Source: Chrysomallon squamiferum
Taxonomy: Eukaryota > Mollusca > Gastropoda > Neomphalida > Peltospiridae
Reading direction: 5' to 3'
DNA length: 64,000 bases
Assembly (NCBI GenBank): GCA_012295275.1
Contig: CM022669.1
Location: forward strand, 13,605,172-13,669,171
This document shows positions 13,385 to 26,544 of this stretch, in pieces. The position numbers were made by a program, and so were the translations under genes. Position 1 is the first letter of the stretch, and each line of letters starts with the position of its first letter. Below the pieces are notes generated by a model. That model did not search any database. It was not told where the DNA came from and saw only the letters and a list, made by a program, of their open reading frames with translations.

Positions 13385-13940
13385 ACCTACTGTCTTTTCT
13401 AGCTCATTAATCATTAAGCCCTGCGCATTACTGTTCACTTAGCAAAACCGAATACGCGTATAGAGGCAGCGGAGACTATATAATCACGTTGTTTTAACCA
13501 TTTATGTCATTTATTTTACGCTATTCATTTTTCACGACGATACGAAACTATTGATACCGATGTCCCAAATAAACAACAAATTCCTGCGCACACCAGAACG
13601 TGTTGAATCCTTGTTTGACGCGTTACTCGATGACGTTTAGAACAATGAACACTCGCGTCATCTCTAAATTTCAGCATACATTAGCAACGGAGTGGATAAT
13701 AAATATGCAAACACATACGCAACAAGCTGAAGCGTGTGACATGTACAACAGAACACAGGAAACAAAAGAATGATTAACAGCAGAAAGAAGTCGACTGATT
13801 TTGAATGTCTGAGGCTTTAGTTTACCCCACGCGTTGACTGTTTTTGTATGTATAGTGTATCTCAGACAGTGCTTTTGTATTTGTCTCGATTGCTTTGTGT
13901 CATTGTGGATTCTGCTTATTGTTTTACGTATGTATATGTA
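13385..13940. other. Unique island, possible regulatory DNA
   Basis: CTCATTAATCATTAAGCCC at about 13402 contains clustered homeodomain-type cores. The surrounding sequence is CpG-containing and repeat-free. No coding signature. Confidence 0.3.
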
Positions 13941-13942
13941 TT

Positions 13943-14335
13943 TTAGGATTTTGAATATTCTCTGTCTTATTTACGTCTGAATAGACTCTGCACATAGGCA
14001 ATATTCGAGAACGCACTGGCGCAGGAGGACAAAGTCCAATCACGACGTCACAAACGACGTCAGATGCCGCTGACGAGACTCGAACGTATGGTACCCATTC
14101 GCGCGCTCTCCGAAGGCGGACAACCTTATCGTTCGGCCATCAAGACAAGCTTTTTAAAGGTTACTCAATAACCGAAGGTAATCATCGTTTCCTACGAAGC
14201 ACGCCGTTCTTTTTGTCTTACGTCATTTTTGCGTGCATCTATTTTTTTATGGGAAACCTGGCACAGGCAAATATGTACTTAGGATTTGAATATTCTCTGA
14301 ATTATGTACATCTGATTAGACTTTGTATATATGTC
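13943..14335. repeat. Direct-repeat copies flanking a SINE remnant
   Basis: TTTGAATATTCTCTG occurs about 13950 and, as ATTTGAATATTCTCTG, about 14283. Similar flanks (TTAGGATT before; TTATGTACATCTGATTAGAC after in the right copy, TTATTTACGTCTGAATAGAC in the left) give two copies of about 50-55 bp offset by about 336 bp. The tRNA-like element lies between them. Confidence 0.75.
14000..14150 (-). repeat. tRNA-derived SINE remnant
   Basis: On the minus strand TGGCCGAACGATAAGG (14124-14139) matches a Pol III A box. CGTTCGAGTC (14077-14086) matches a B box, 37 bp further on. A CTTCGGA loop-like motif lies between. A tRNA-unrelated body follows down to about 14000. The T-stem pairs imperfectly and no acceptor stem closes, so this is a SINE head or pseudo-tRNA rather than a working tRNA gene. 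The source tRNA (Arg- or Ser/Leu-like) is uncertain. Confidence 0.5.
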
Positions 14336-14425
14336 TGTGTATATATATAGGTATGTATGTATGTATGTGCGTATGTATATATATATATGTCGGTTTATTT
14401 GTGTATGTATGTATGTATGTATGTA
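14336..14425. repeat. (TATG)n/(TA)n simple repeat
   Basis: Degenerate TATG units with TA runs. Confidence 0.9.
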
Positions 14426-15270
14426 TTTCGTTTAGGGCGAGGAATTCCCGACACGAACCTATTTTAGGCCAAAATTTATATAATTACTGCATCAATCCAT
14501 TTAGATTGATTTATTTTATTAAAAGATGATAATTATTTATCTTTACCCAAAATATTATCATTTTATTTATTTTATTTACTTTTTAAAAATGTTTTAATAG
14601 TGTCTACAATATACCGTTTTATTCATTAGAAGTTCGTTTCGTAGAAATACTTGTTAGCTTAGTACTTTTGGCCTTAAAGAGACAATTTGGGGGATTTCTA
14701 AGCACGGGTCTGGTATGATTAATTTACCGTAGTCTCTATAAAACTAGATTCAACCCATGCATGGCTGCCTTGTAGTCTCTGAGCGAAAGCTGGATCTGTT
14801 TTTCATCTGTTTCGCTAGGACAACGAACTTTACAGATTTCCTTACAACATCCAAAACTGGACACTGAATAGGAGGTTAAATATTTAGGATTATTTCGATT
14901 AACCATCATCAAAGTAAAGCAGAAGCCTTTGAAAAATATTCATGTCGATTTAATCCGCTGAATACACAGAATGTGACAACTGCTGACTAATAAAACTTTT
15001 TTTTTTTTTCCATTTATGCGCCTGCTTGTTCACGTTCGCTTGATCGGAAACTTGATTCAGAAAGCTGCCGCGCCTCGCATGATGTCGCAACAATGTCGTA
15101 TCGTAGTCTCAACGTTGTAAACGATATTTGCAAAAATACTGCAATTTTATGATAACGAGGCGCAAAGGGCTTGAAACCGAGAAGTATGGAGATGCAATAA
15201 GTCACTGGCAATATTATTTTGATAGACGTGTTACTAAAAAATCGAAGATTTCTTTAAATGCAAATTAAGA
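14426..15270. other. Unique sequence
   Basis: No gene recognised. 15010-15215 is somewhat GC-richer with CpGs and carries a 65-codon minus frame without recognisable features. Confidence 0.55.
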
Positions 15271-15340
15271 AGAAAAAAAAAAAAAAATAAAAAAATAAAA
15301 ATAAAAATTATAATAAATAAAAATTGTAAGCTTACCCATT
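15271..15340. repeat. A-rich (AAAAT)n tract
   Basis: Poly-A and AAAAT units. Confidence 0.9.
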
Positions 15341-15521
15341 TAAAACATCATTTTTAAATTAAAAACCAGTACGGTGTAACTTTATCTGTTCTCAGTGCAT
15401 GGCGGATCAATTTGCATAATTTAAAGTTTGTTGGCAGAAAATTAACAGCTACGAGTTCGCTCCCTTGCGACGCGCTAAAATGGCGGCGTTGAACATTCTT
15501 TTTTTTCTTTTCTTTTTTCAC

Positions 15522-15566
<45 letters not shown>

Positions 15567-16010
15567 CTTTGATACGAGCAGTAATCTGTCTACTAAAACA
15601 GTAAAATAAAAACGTGGAAATACAGAGAATTTCACTGGAGCATTTGTACGCTATCAGCCCAAGTAAGCAATATCGCAATATTCTCGTAAATTTCCTCTTA
15701 GCGAGTTGCCGTATACTTAATTTACGAGTCTTTCGCGAATTACGACTCAGATCTCGTCCTCGGTCGATTCTCAGTGCAGATGGAGAAAACTGGATTTGTA
15801 AAGATACCCATTCGTGTGTGAATTAATAGAGACATTTATTTCAGCATACACACAGCATATTACTTGGAAATAGATTCGGCAAAGTTTTTTTTTTGTTTGT
15901 ACAAGCTGTTAAGAAATATGTCTGACTAGACCTCTTGATTCAGGCTGCCAGAGGTCAGTGGGTCATATGGGTTAATGACTTTAGATATCTTTTATTTTCT
16001 ACATGCATGC
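15341..16010. other. Unique sequence with an (ATT)n microsatellite
   Basis: ATT units at 15525-15566. 15640-15830 is CpG-containing unique sequence. No convincing coding exon. Confidence 0.6.
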
Positions 16011-16254
16011 ATATACACAAACACACAAACACACACTCACACATACACATACATACATACATCCATACATACAAACACATATTATACATACATACATACA
16101 TACATACATACATACATACATACATACATACATAATATATACATACACAAACATACATACACTCACATACATACAAATATATATATATATATGTACATAC
16201 GTACGCACATAATACTTACACATATATATACACACATATATACATACATATAGA

Positions 16255-16287
<33 letters not shown>

Positions 16288-16290
16288 CTT
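16011..16290. repeat. (CA)n/(CATA)n composite
   Basis: CATA units predominate at 16045-16160, with CA runs at both ends and a short TA run near 16177-16190. Confidence 0.96.
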
Positions 16291-16740
16291 TAAAACCGTA
16301 TCTATATTTGTTATTCATCAAGCCATTATGAAATCTGAATGTTCTGTTATGAAAAATTTCAAATATCTGTGAGTCACTGAAACTTAAGAGGAGAAACCAG
16401 CTGTTGCCTCTTATTCATACTGTGTAATAAAGTCTACTGTAATAATTTGCTCTACCTTTTCTTGAATATAACACCAACAGTCGTAATGGTGTTGAAGTTA
16501 GTGTCACAGACAATAATGACGACGTCGACAACACCAAAAACAAGAACAACAAAAACAACAATAATAGTAATAATAATGATGATGATTATACCAACAATAA
16601 TAACAACAACAACAATAACAACAACAGTAATAAAGAGAACAATAATAATATGTGGCTTATGACAGAAATAAGTATGCTTAAGAATTTTTCTCTCTGTTGT
16701 AAGATTTCTTTTTTTTTTTTCTCTCTAAATAATAAAATAG
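16291..16740. other. Unique sequence then CAA/AAT-rich patch
   Basis: 16500-16660 is degenerate CAA/AAT trinucleotide sequence. Nothing else recognised. Confidence 0.6.
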
Positions 16741-16925
16741 GCATTGCTATTATTATTATTATTACTGTTATTATTATTGATATTATATTATTAATATTAT
16801 TGTTATTATTGTTATTTTCATTATATTATTATTAATTTTGATTATTATTGTTATTATTATTATTAATTTCATTATTTTCATTATATTATTCTTATTAATT
16901 TTCATTATTATTATTGTTAGTGTTA

Positions 16926-16977
<52 letters not shown>

Positions 16978-16978
16978 A
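16741..16978. repeat. (ATT)n array, degenerate then perfect
   Basis: ATT units with TTTCATT and TTGTT interruptions, ending in a clean stretch of about 15 units at 16927-16973. Confidence 0.95.
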
Positions 16979-17129
16979 CACACAAAAAAAACCCACAACA
17001 TATCGAAACACCAAGAAGACCTATAAACGAGGATAATAATATACCTAATTCACTGCTTTACTTCTAATAAAGGCGTTATCATTATAAAATATATATATAT
17101 ATAAATATAAAAAAATATGTTTTACAAAA

Positions 17130-17450
17130 AGCCTCGTAGCGTTGGTAATTTTGACTCAGCGACACAAACCATCGGTAAGTGGCTGATTATGGGACAACCT
17201 ATTTTCATTTTCCCAGCCAATCAGATTCGCTTCGCTCGCTTCTATTGGCCGAGGGAAAGCCTTGAAAAACACGGAGGCCGCCGGGAATGAACAATCAGTA
17301 GTTGTGTTTATCCCAGGGAAATATAATCGCGTTTGTAAGAGCCAGCGCATGTATGCATACATAAATAATAGCTATCCTCGTTCGGACGAGAAATATTCAG
17401 CGATGTGTGGATTGTAGTCGATAACCGTAAAGTGGTGGAATTCCGCTGTA
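17130..17450. promoter_or_regulatory. GC-richer island with paired CCAAT boxes
   Basis: AGCCAATCAG (17215-17224) is a good NF-Y-type CCAAT box. An inverted copy, CTATTGGCC, lies with its ATTGG at 17244-17248, 27 bp away. A GGAGGCCGCCGGGAATG segment (17272-17288) and an AATATAATCGCG segment follow. The island stands out from AT-rich neighbours. It could be a promoter or a conserved element; no transcript start or linked exon is identified. Confidence 0.35.
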
Positions 17451-17454
17451 AAAT

Positions 17455-17580
17455 TTAAAAAAAAAAAAACCCCAAAAAAAAACAGTGAGTAGAGTTCAAT
17501 TTTCAAATAAGTTTCAGTTTTTTATTTTTTTATTTTTTTTTTTTAATTTTATTAAATTTTAATTGATGTGTTTTTAAATT
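17455..17580. repeat. Poly-A and poly-T tracts
   Basis: A-rich run at 17457-17483 and T-rich run at 17518-17545, about 35 bp apart, giving inverted-repeat potential. Confidence 0.85.
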
Positions 17581-17684
17581 AAAGTGAGCGATCTTGTCGG
17601 AATTAACAGGCGAGTATTGTCGAGAGAGTGTTACGCAGTTTTGTTTAGAGACCGGAGGGAAATGGTAGTAAAGAGGCGAGTATA

Positions 17685-18182
17685 TCGCGACAGAAAAAGA
17701 GACAGGGACAGAGATTTGCTGACAGACAAAAAAAGAGACAGAGACAAAGATACTCTGACAGAGAAATGAGACAGAGACAGAGAAACATATGGATGCAAAC
17801 AGATTATGACAGAGACAGAGACAGAAATACTCTGACAGAGAAAGTGACAGCGACAAATATATTATGACTGAAAAAGAGACAGAGACAAATATATCCTGAT
17901 AGAGAAATAGACAGAAGAACTATATATATATGCAGATAGGTAGATAGATAGAGAGAGAGTAAGAGGCAGACAGACAGACAGACAGATAGATACATATATA
18001 CATAGATAAATAGGTAGATAAAGCGATGGATCGATAGATAGATGGACAGATAGATGGATGGAAGGACGAATGAATGCATGGATGGATACATACATACATA
18101 TATACAAATATACATAGAGATACGCATACATGCACACAGACATAGACACAGACACCTTATACATACACACATACATAGATAA
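17685..18182. repeat. (GAGACA)-type minisatellite grading into (GATA)n
   Basis: 17690-17920 consists of diverged units built from GACAGAGACA and ATACTCTGACAGAGAAA. 17930-18182 is GATA, GGAT and CATA tetranucleotides. Confidence 0.9.
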
Positions 18183-18434
18183 GTGGAGACAGAAAGAGAT
18201 TATAAAGAGAGTTAAATTAAGCTAAAAAAGTATTTAATTAATCATTATTCTCTTGTTATATGCGTTTTACATTCACTTGTGCAAATTTCATTATTTTAAT
18301 TAAGTTATAAAGTTGACATTACCGCATCTTACAAATAACCTCAACAGGAAAAGTTGTGAACTTCACTATAACATATAGATTTTTTTTAAATAACGAGAAA
18401 AACAGGTGTTAACTATTTATCAGTAGTGCTAAAA
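18183..18434. other. Unique AT-rich spacer
   Basis: Nothing recognised. Confidence 0.6.
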
Positions 18435-18436
18435 TG

Positions 18437-18474
<38 letters not shown>

Positions 18475-18516
18475 AAAAGAAAGTTGAAACAAATAGTAAA
18501 AAAAAAAAAAAAAAAG
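18435..18516. repeat. Two poly-A tracts
   Basis: A run of about 36 A at 18437-18472 and a second of about 17 A at 18499-18515. They could be retroposon tails, but no retroposon body is recognisable upstream. Confidence 0.9.
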
Positions 18517-19495
18517 ACAACAAAACTTTGTTCATTCAACCGTTTCTGAAAACGACGTATCGTATGTGACTAAGCCTGTAACAACTTCAGCTCACTGTTG
18601 AGAATATTAACGAAGTGTGTGGTGGGAATATTAAAACGATGTTATCAGCTGCACTTCAAGTCAAACCAGGAACATCGGACTTCTTTATGAAAAAAAATTT
18701 AAAAAAACTTGTCGTCTCCTGTTATGAAAAAAAAGATGCTGCGATAAGTCCCGTAATAGCTTTCGTCCAAGTTCGAGGACAGAAAAAAGAACCCAGCTAT
18801 AGCGTACACAGTTTCTTTTATCAAGTAGAGTCTCCCTTTTCCAAGAAGCTGCTTGAATATAATAATAACATTAGTGGTTTCGCATCAGAGGGCATTTATT
18901 TATAGCAAGTTCAGATCTGATGTTTACTCACATTACAGTCTTCACGCTCGTAAACAGAAGGGATAATGTATGGGACATTTTCTTTCGTATTATCTTCCTT
19001 AAATTTTATATCAGTTTCATTCTGTTTCTTCATTTTTGTTTTCTTGTTATTTTTTTTTTTTTTTTTTTTTTCAAGTTTAAATATCAGTGTTAAATATCAG
19101 TATTATTTTTCCATTTATTTGAGAGGCGGCTTTTTAAAAAGAACTGGCTTTTACAATCTAAAGTCTGAAAAATCCTGTGTGAGAATAATTGAAGAGTTGT
19201 TTTGTTTCGGCGCTTTTTGTTTTAAATCTCAACGGGTTTTTTTGGACAATAATTTGTAAAATGCCATTGTTGTTGTTTTTTTTCGGCTTTTTTTTTATCC
19301 TTAATGAGATCCAAGTAACTTTAAAAAGAAACTGAGAACACGAAGACAAAGGATTGCATGCATAATTTTCGAATAAAATTAGTTCTGGTAGTTACTTGAT
19401 ATTCTCGTATCTTCAGTACACGACAATTGCCATGGTCACAAATTAATCTTTAATAAAGTTTAGAAATAATGTAACTGACTGTAATTACTTAAATA
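18517..19495. other. Unique AT-rich sequence
   Basis: A 96-codon plus frame at 18615-18905 has no recognisable domain. Poly-T lies at 19050-19070. Confidence 0.55.
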
Positions 19496-20538
<1,043 letters not shown>

Positions 20539-20965
20539 TACCAAATGGCTTCAAAGATTACCTACCGGTAAATGTTATTACCGTTATTCATAACAAACAT
20601 ATTACTGAATTAATGAACTTATTATTCTTGATCAAATAACTTGTAAGATTATCTTACTAATAAAAGTTATTACCGCATTAAAAAACAAAAACAAAAAAAC
20701 AAAAAAACAAAACAAAACCCTGCTAAAAACTTATTATTCATGACCAAATAACATGTATGGATTACCTTACCCATAAATGTTATTACGGTATTCAAAAATA
20801 TATTAAAAGATATCTTCGTGACCAAACGACTTGTAAGATAAATGTCCCACAAAAACGTTCTTCATGAAACTCACTAAAAACGTTGTTTTTTTGTTGTTTT
20901 TTTTAACATGAGCCAACGGCTTGTAAATTTACCGTACCAAGAAAAAAACAGTGATTAAACTGTTC
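20539..20965. repeat. Old tandem array of about five ~80-110 bp units
   Basis: Unit heads resembling ACCAAATAACTTGTAAGAT start at 20540, 20631, 20743, 20821 and 20911. Several are followed by TTACC and ATAAATGTTATTACCG. A CAAAACA-rich insert interrupts unit 2. Confidence 0.8.
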
Positions 20966-22598
20966 TTTGTTTTTTTTTTGTAATCTTATCAAAAGCAATT
21001 CCCCAGTGTAAATAAGATAATGCCAAAATCAACAACCCGTTCAGACCAATTAATTATACACCACTGACCCATCACCTTTGCGTCTTTGATGTTTAAGATT
21101 TTCTTCTTTGTCGAGAAATCACCTGTTAAAGTGCAAAGCGATTAAAATAAAAACACCGCACCCCAAAAACCTTGATACGTACAGTTAGACAGGTGTTCTC
21201 AGTACAGCTGTGTTTATGCTTTAACACTCGCTAGAATCAAGAGAAACCTGTGTAGTGACTGGGAAAGTGCTGTTCTGCGGCGTATTGGTTCTATGACTTT
21301 TTTCCTCATTGACAATGGAGTGATTTTATTCTCATACTGTATGATGACAGTACAGAGAAGAATGTATTACAGATATATGATAACACAATTAAAATGTGTG
21401 GAAGTTTAACGTGGAGGACATACTCTCTCACATATAGTTCTTATTAACAAACATAACTGTTTTGATATAAATATATTTTTACTGTTAAAACATTATTATA
21501 TGAATATTTTTTGGGGGTGTCTCGTGGGTTTTATCTGGTATACCTTTTCTGTTTAATTACATAGGATCATTACACTCAAATAGGCCTGTATAGTGATAAT
21601 CATTTCCAGTTTTGTTACAAATATGACATTTTCTGTTTTCTCTCAGACAGTTTCGATATTAAGTCAGCCCTTACGACTGTCTAATTAAACACCGTGATAT
21701 GTATTTTCCTGTTTAGAAAAAACAAATTCTCGTTGCTGTTGTCTATCAACTGGGTTTCTTCTCTCAGTTTTTTTTTTTTTTTTTTTTATCGGATAGTTCA
21801 GTTCTAGGTAAGCGCTTTAACCACGGAAACACAAACCTTTATTCATTTTCTTTTTTTTTCTCTCTCTCTGTTTTTCTTTCTTTCATTCTTATCATAATAA
21901 TGAAAATAACGGAAATTGCTTGTTGTTCTTATACGTTTTTTTTTTTATTAGTTGCAGCAGAAGAGGTTTCATATTACGTGTAATAAGATATAAAGAGGAA
22001 AGCATAAATCCTGGTTTCTATGGTTTCTATGGTTTCTATAACACCAGGAATGTATTAATGTCAAGAAATGGTTAATTATAGTACAGCTTGTTTAAACTAA
22101 ATATGTAAATACGATAAGTCGTAAAGAATTCAGTAGATGTCTTTCTAAGTATAAAAATGACAGATCTCAGATATTTACGAGTTTTACATATTGGTTTGAT
22201 AAATATTGTGCATGTTATGTGGAATTATAGTTCAGTATTTTTTTTGTGTGTCTCTAGTCCTCAGCTATTTAACTCTTTCAGCAAAAGGCGAATAGTTTTT
22301 TTTTACTCGTCTTATATAATTAACCTCATTTCTTCAATTGGTTTATATAATATTTGTCTAGGTCTGTAATTATGTTACAAACTGTTTTCCTCTAAAGCCC
22401 TTCGGGACTGTATTTTAAGCTGAGCTTTCAACGGAACAACTATTCGAAGTTTTAATTTTGTATATTGAAGACTTTGGTATAAAGCCATACCGGTTTTTTT
22501 TTCTTTCAGTCCCAGCACAATACAGACAATTTTTTTTTTTTTTTTTTTTTTTGATATCAGCGCAGCATGCAATTTGTGAAATATGCTGAAAACCAATT
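20966..22598. other. Unique AT-rich sequence
   Basis: Poly-T at 21769-21787 and 22530-22551. A three-copy 9-bp repeat GGTTTCTAT lies at 22013-22039. No coding signature in a 70-codon plus frame at 22157. Confidence 0.6.
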
Positions 22599-22599
22599 T

Positions 22600-22910
22600 T
22601 ATAGGAATCCGCGTTCTCTGTGACGCTGGGAAAATGCTGGATGATTATTTGACAATTTACGTCTCCCTGTAGCCCGTGTTATCGCAATTACCGTGACAAA
22701 AAGATTTCTTCGTATCCATTAATTGGAGTTTTATGTCCTTGTAAATTTGTCTTTTTTTTCCCCCTCTCTTCTCCTTCTTCCTTTGGAAAAGAGAGACGAT
22801 GTCGGATTCAGATGAATGGACACGTAAAGCGATTAAATGTTAATGTGCGAAACAAAATCTGCGTCGGAATTAGTAGTCACGTACCGTGATTATACCTAAA
22901 CGAACCGTTT
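22600..22910. promoter_or_regulatory. Candidate noncoding regulatory island
   Basis: Unique sequence with GATGATTATTTGACAATTTA, CCATTAATTGGAGTTTTATG and AAAGCGATTAAATGTTAATG, a dense set of homeodomain-type ATTA/TAAT cores with CpGs between. No open frame. Function inferred from motif density only. Confidence 0.3.
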
Positions 22911-23730
22911 TTTTTTTTTTTTTTTTTTATCAATAATAAATAGGCACTCCTGTTGATATATCGTTTTAGAATTTATTATTGACTTTCTTTTACAACTGTT
23001 ATCGGTTAAAACTGAAAGTTATTGCACAAGAAAATTGGTGTCTTGAAAATATTCAGACGAATCCAAATTGCTGGTTATTGCGAGCATTATCCAGGCAGAT
23101 TGTACGAGGGATGTCGAAAAGTATTTCAGCTGTAAAAAATAATTTGTATTTCGTGAGTTATCGTGCTTTGATAAGAAATGAACAGATGCTACGTCTGACA
23201 AACCTTATTTCAGTGTTTTATATTGTTTTTGTTTGTGCCTGTATGGATCCACGAGGGGGCGTTTACAAAGACCCAGCCTCACTGCTTTTGAAAACGCTTG
23301 ATCAGTAATACAAATAACGAACCTAGTGTTCTGTTTGTGAACAAACGTTTGTGGTATGTGCTCACTTGCTTGGACAAGCGGTTATACGGAATACAAAGTA
23401 TCGTTAGCCTGTATAATTTTTTGCAAATCGATGGTTTATATCGATATTGTGCAGTCACTAACAAAGATGGTGTTGCTTCGGGAGTTTTTTCTTAATGATG
23501 AAAATAATTTTATTTTATCATTTATTTCTCACCATGCTGGTAGTTCATCTGTTTTTTTGAAATAGAGACCTGCTGCTCAAACCGAAAAAAAAAAACACAC
23601 AGGAATATTTTTTGACACTGAAGATTCTCCTTGTTATCGTATCTTGACTTGAGCATATTTGAAACAGAAAATAACCATATGTCTTAACTTGAGCTTATGT
23701 TTACAATTAGATAATAATAATTATGCACGT
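22911..23730. other. Unique sequence
   Basis: Poly-T at 22909-22928. A 109-codon plus frame at 22979-23308 has no recognisable domain and no supporting splice or start context. Confidence 0.5.
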
Positions 23731-23930
23731 GTATTTAATTGCTTTCTATATGTTGAAAAACAGTAATTATGTCTTGAAATGTTTATTTAGGTGACTCAGT
23801 TTTTAATTGCTTGTACCTACTTGAAAACAGCAATTATGTACACATATTTAATTGCTTGGGTTATTATGTGCCGTAATTACGTACAGCGCATTCAGTTGCT
23901 TTCGTTTTCCTGGGACAGTCTGAAAACGGC
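23731..23930. repeat. Decayed tandem array, period about 45-68 bp
   Basis: TATTTAATTGCTT-type heads at 23731, 23799, 23844 and 23889 are followed by TTGAAAACAG and AATTATGTAC elements. Confidence 0.6.
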
Positions 23931-25519
23931 TACAAGAGCATTCTGTATTAAGACACGCCCGCTCTGGCCACAAAAATCAAACACGTTTATTCTGTGCCAG
24001 AATTAGGTTAGTATGTTAATACTGCACAGCTGTTGTCTTTTTTCATCAGACTCTGTAACTAAATGTTACAAATGTTTGCGCATTCAAAGACACACAGTTC
24101 TAGTCTAAATCTTTTGGCCACTTTCCAGGCATAATGAATAAAAAAATATTGTTGTTTTTTACCGCATTGGCCATTCTTATCACGTTAAAACATTTCTGAT
24201 GTTATAATAGTCGTTTACACGACTCCCTTTTCTGTTTATTGAATCAGTGTATTAGGCTGATAATAAATGATATATATAAGAGATATGTCTTGTAACAATG
24301 GAGGATATAATTATTCGAAATCTGACGCTTATTTCGACTGTTAAGGAAGTTTGTGGCTGGTTTATTTGATCATGTATAGGAATTAGACGCCAATTTGTTC
24401 TCACTGGATTTTATCCTATCATCTGCGTCAATTTAGACTACATAAAACTTTCTCAAACTGGAATGTTCTGTTCTGAAAAAAAAATGTGTTGTTGTTTCTT
24501 TCTTTTTTTTTTTAAAGATTAATTAGGCTTCAATTGAACAAATTTATCTCCAAGGTTTTAATTTTTTTTTTTTTTTGATTAGATTATTTTTTTTATTTTA
24601 TTTTTTTTATTTAATATTTTTTAAATTTTATTTATTTATTTATTTTTATTTATTTTTTTTTTAATTGAATCGTTTTCACTTTTTTTTTTTTATTTATTTA
24701 TTTTTTTTTTTTTTTTTTGTCCGTCAGTTAAATGTTACATTGAAACACTCATGCCAATCTTGGTTCACGATCATGAATTTTAGTTTTATGGCCAGTGTTG
24801 ATTTTACACAGGATTAGTTAGATAGAGATCGCGAAGTTTACAGCAGTTTGTCTCAACATAGTGGCGAACTCCCTAAACAGGATCAGTTTTAATTTGTTAT
24901 ATTTTCTGAACTTTTAATGTCGATGGCAAATTAAATCCTGCCTTACATTTGTTTTATGGACTATGTTAATGAATACGACCGTTTCGTACATATTCTAAAC
25001 GTGGTATAATCTAAAGATGCTCTATAATAATAGCATAAAAGTGTTTCAAAATCTTTGAGGGGTTGAGAAGGAGCAGAACTCCAAAAAAGAACCCCCATTG
25101 GTAACACGTTTTAGGTACGGTTGGTGTTATACTATCCTAGTTACCTTTGGGAAGGATCGATCGTAATACATAACAATCTTAGTGTCGTCTACTTAACCGC
25201 CCTGGGATAGGAACGTACGTATACAGTTTTTCAGAGAATGATTTTGTTAAAGAGCAAACATCTTATATATCGATAGCATGAATGTCGGTAATGCCATTTG
25301 AAAGGTTAAAGCCGACAACAACACAGGTGTATACATTCACCTGCATGTAATGCCACAGACACGTGGAAAATAAACAAAACACAAAGACAGAGAGCAGGAA
25401 CTAACTTTTTTTCTCTCAAAAGAAATATCTGTGATATGTAACTCAATGATAGAATGTTTTTGCCTGTTGAATCCTTTGGAGCATGATCGGTTCAAACTGT
25501 TCTTCTTAGATGGAACTCG
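23931..25519. other. Unique sequence with T-rich zone
   Basis: 24500-24720 is dominated by poly-T and TTTA. The remainder is unique. No gene recognised. Confidence 0.6.
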
Positions 25520-25724
25520 CGCGCACACACACACAGACACACAGACACACAAACACACGGACACACAGAAACACACACAGAAACACACACAGACACACAC
25601 ACACACACACACACACAGACACACGGACACACACAGACACACAGACACACATACACACGGACACACACACACACACACACACACAGACACACGGACACAC
25701 AGACACACAGACACACAGATACAG
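25520..25724. repeat. (CA)n/(GACACA)n array
   Basis: CA repeats regularly interrupted by GACACA, GGACACA and AAACACA. The minus frames give long VCVCVS peptides. Confidence 0.96.
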
Positions 25725-25959
25725 GCCTTAAATTCACACAATTCATAAATTACAATTCATTTAACAAATATCCATCCAGCAAATCGCTGATGAATACATC
25801 ATCATCCTTATATCAGAACCACCTAATCTGAAATACTGTTGCATTATGAGACTGCATTACAGCCGAATATATAATACACAATGAACGTAAATGTACCTGA
25901 TGACCGTGTATTCTTGATGGTAGTATCTCTATGACATGTAACCACGTAATGAATTATTA

Positions 25960-26210
25960 GATCAATAAAACCGTCATACTGCTATAAGTTTAGCTAATCC
26001 ATTTGAGTCTTGATTGCAGAGCTCCTCTTGTAAAGGTTTCATTATTTTCTTACCCGGTAGCTTAATGAAGACTTGTTTAAGCGGTGACAGTTCATTAACA
26101 AGTTATTTACTTGTTTCGTGTCTCGTAATGTTATCCCATCTTTCAAAATTGGGCCGAGATTTCCAAACCAATTATTAAGGTTTAACTGCATTTAGAACTG
26201 TTACTTAATA
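25960..26210 (+). repeat. Dispersed repeat, copy A
   Basis: Contains TTTGAGTCTTGATTG, CCTCTTGT, GCTTAATGAAGACTTGTTTA and AGTTCATTAACAAGTTA in this order. All recur, reverse-complemented and in matching order, at 29935-30190. TTTGAGTC resembles a Pol III B box, so a SINE is possible; a convincing A box is not visible. Edges are approximate. Confidence 0.75.
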
Positions 26211-26314
26211 TTCATCTGGAGGTGTTACTTAATATTTGTTTAAAGATGTATGATAAAGAAAGAAAAACGAAGATGTTCTAAATTCAATAAAAACGTATCG
26301 AGATTGCTTTATGT

Positions 26315-26540
26315 AACGCAAAAAAAAAAAAAATAATAATAATAATAATAATAACTAAATCCAAAAACAATAATACAACCTAATAATACAACCTAATTTG
26401 TTTTCTTATTAACAGTAGATTTTTTTAAAAAAATTTTATTATTTCTTTTTTTTTTTTTTACATTTTAATTTTGAACGGGAAAAAACAAACAAAACAAACA
26501 ACAACAACAAACAACAACAACAATAAAAAAAAAACCCTTA
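26315..26540. repeat. A/AAT, poly-T and CAA-rich simple sequence
   Basis: Poly-A at 26320-26333 with AAT units, poly-T at 26447-26459, and CAA units at 26496-26524. Confidence 0.85.
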
Positions 26541-26544
26541 AATT

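Noticed and set aside
14070-14150. Functional tRNA gene
   Set aside because: A and B boxes are present, but the T stem mispairs and no acceptor stem closes.
18435-18516. LINE or SINE 3' ends marked by poly-A
   Set aside because: No retroposon body, reverse transcriptase or Pol III boxes found upstream of the A runs.
22979-23308. 109-codon plus frame as a small gene
   Set aside because: AT-rich codons, no domain, no splice or start context.
25337-25748. Cysteine/valine-rich frames that could suggest a secreted Cys-rich peptide
   Set aside because: VCVC comes from the GT/CA repeat.
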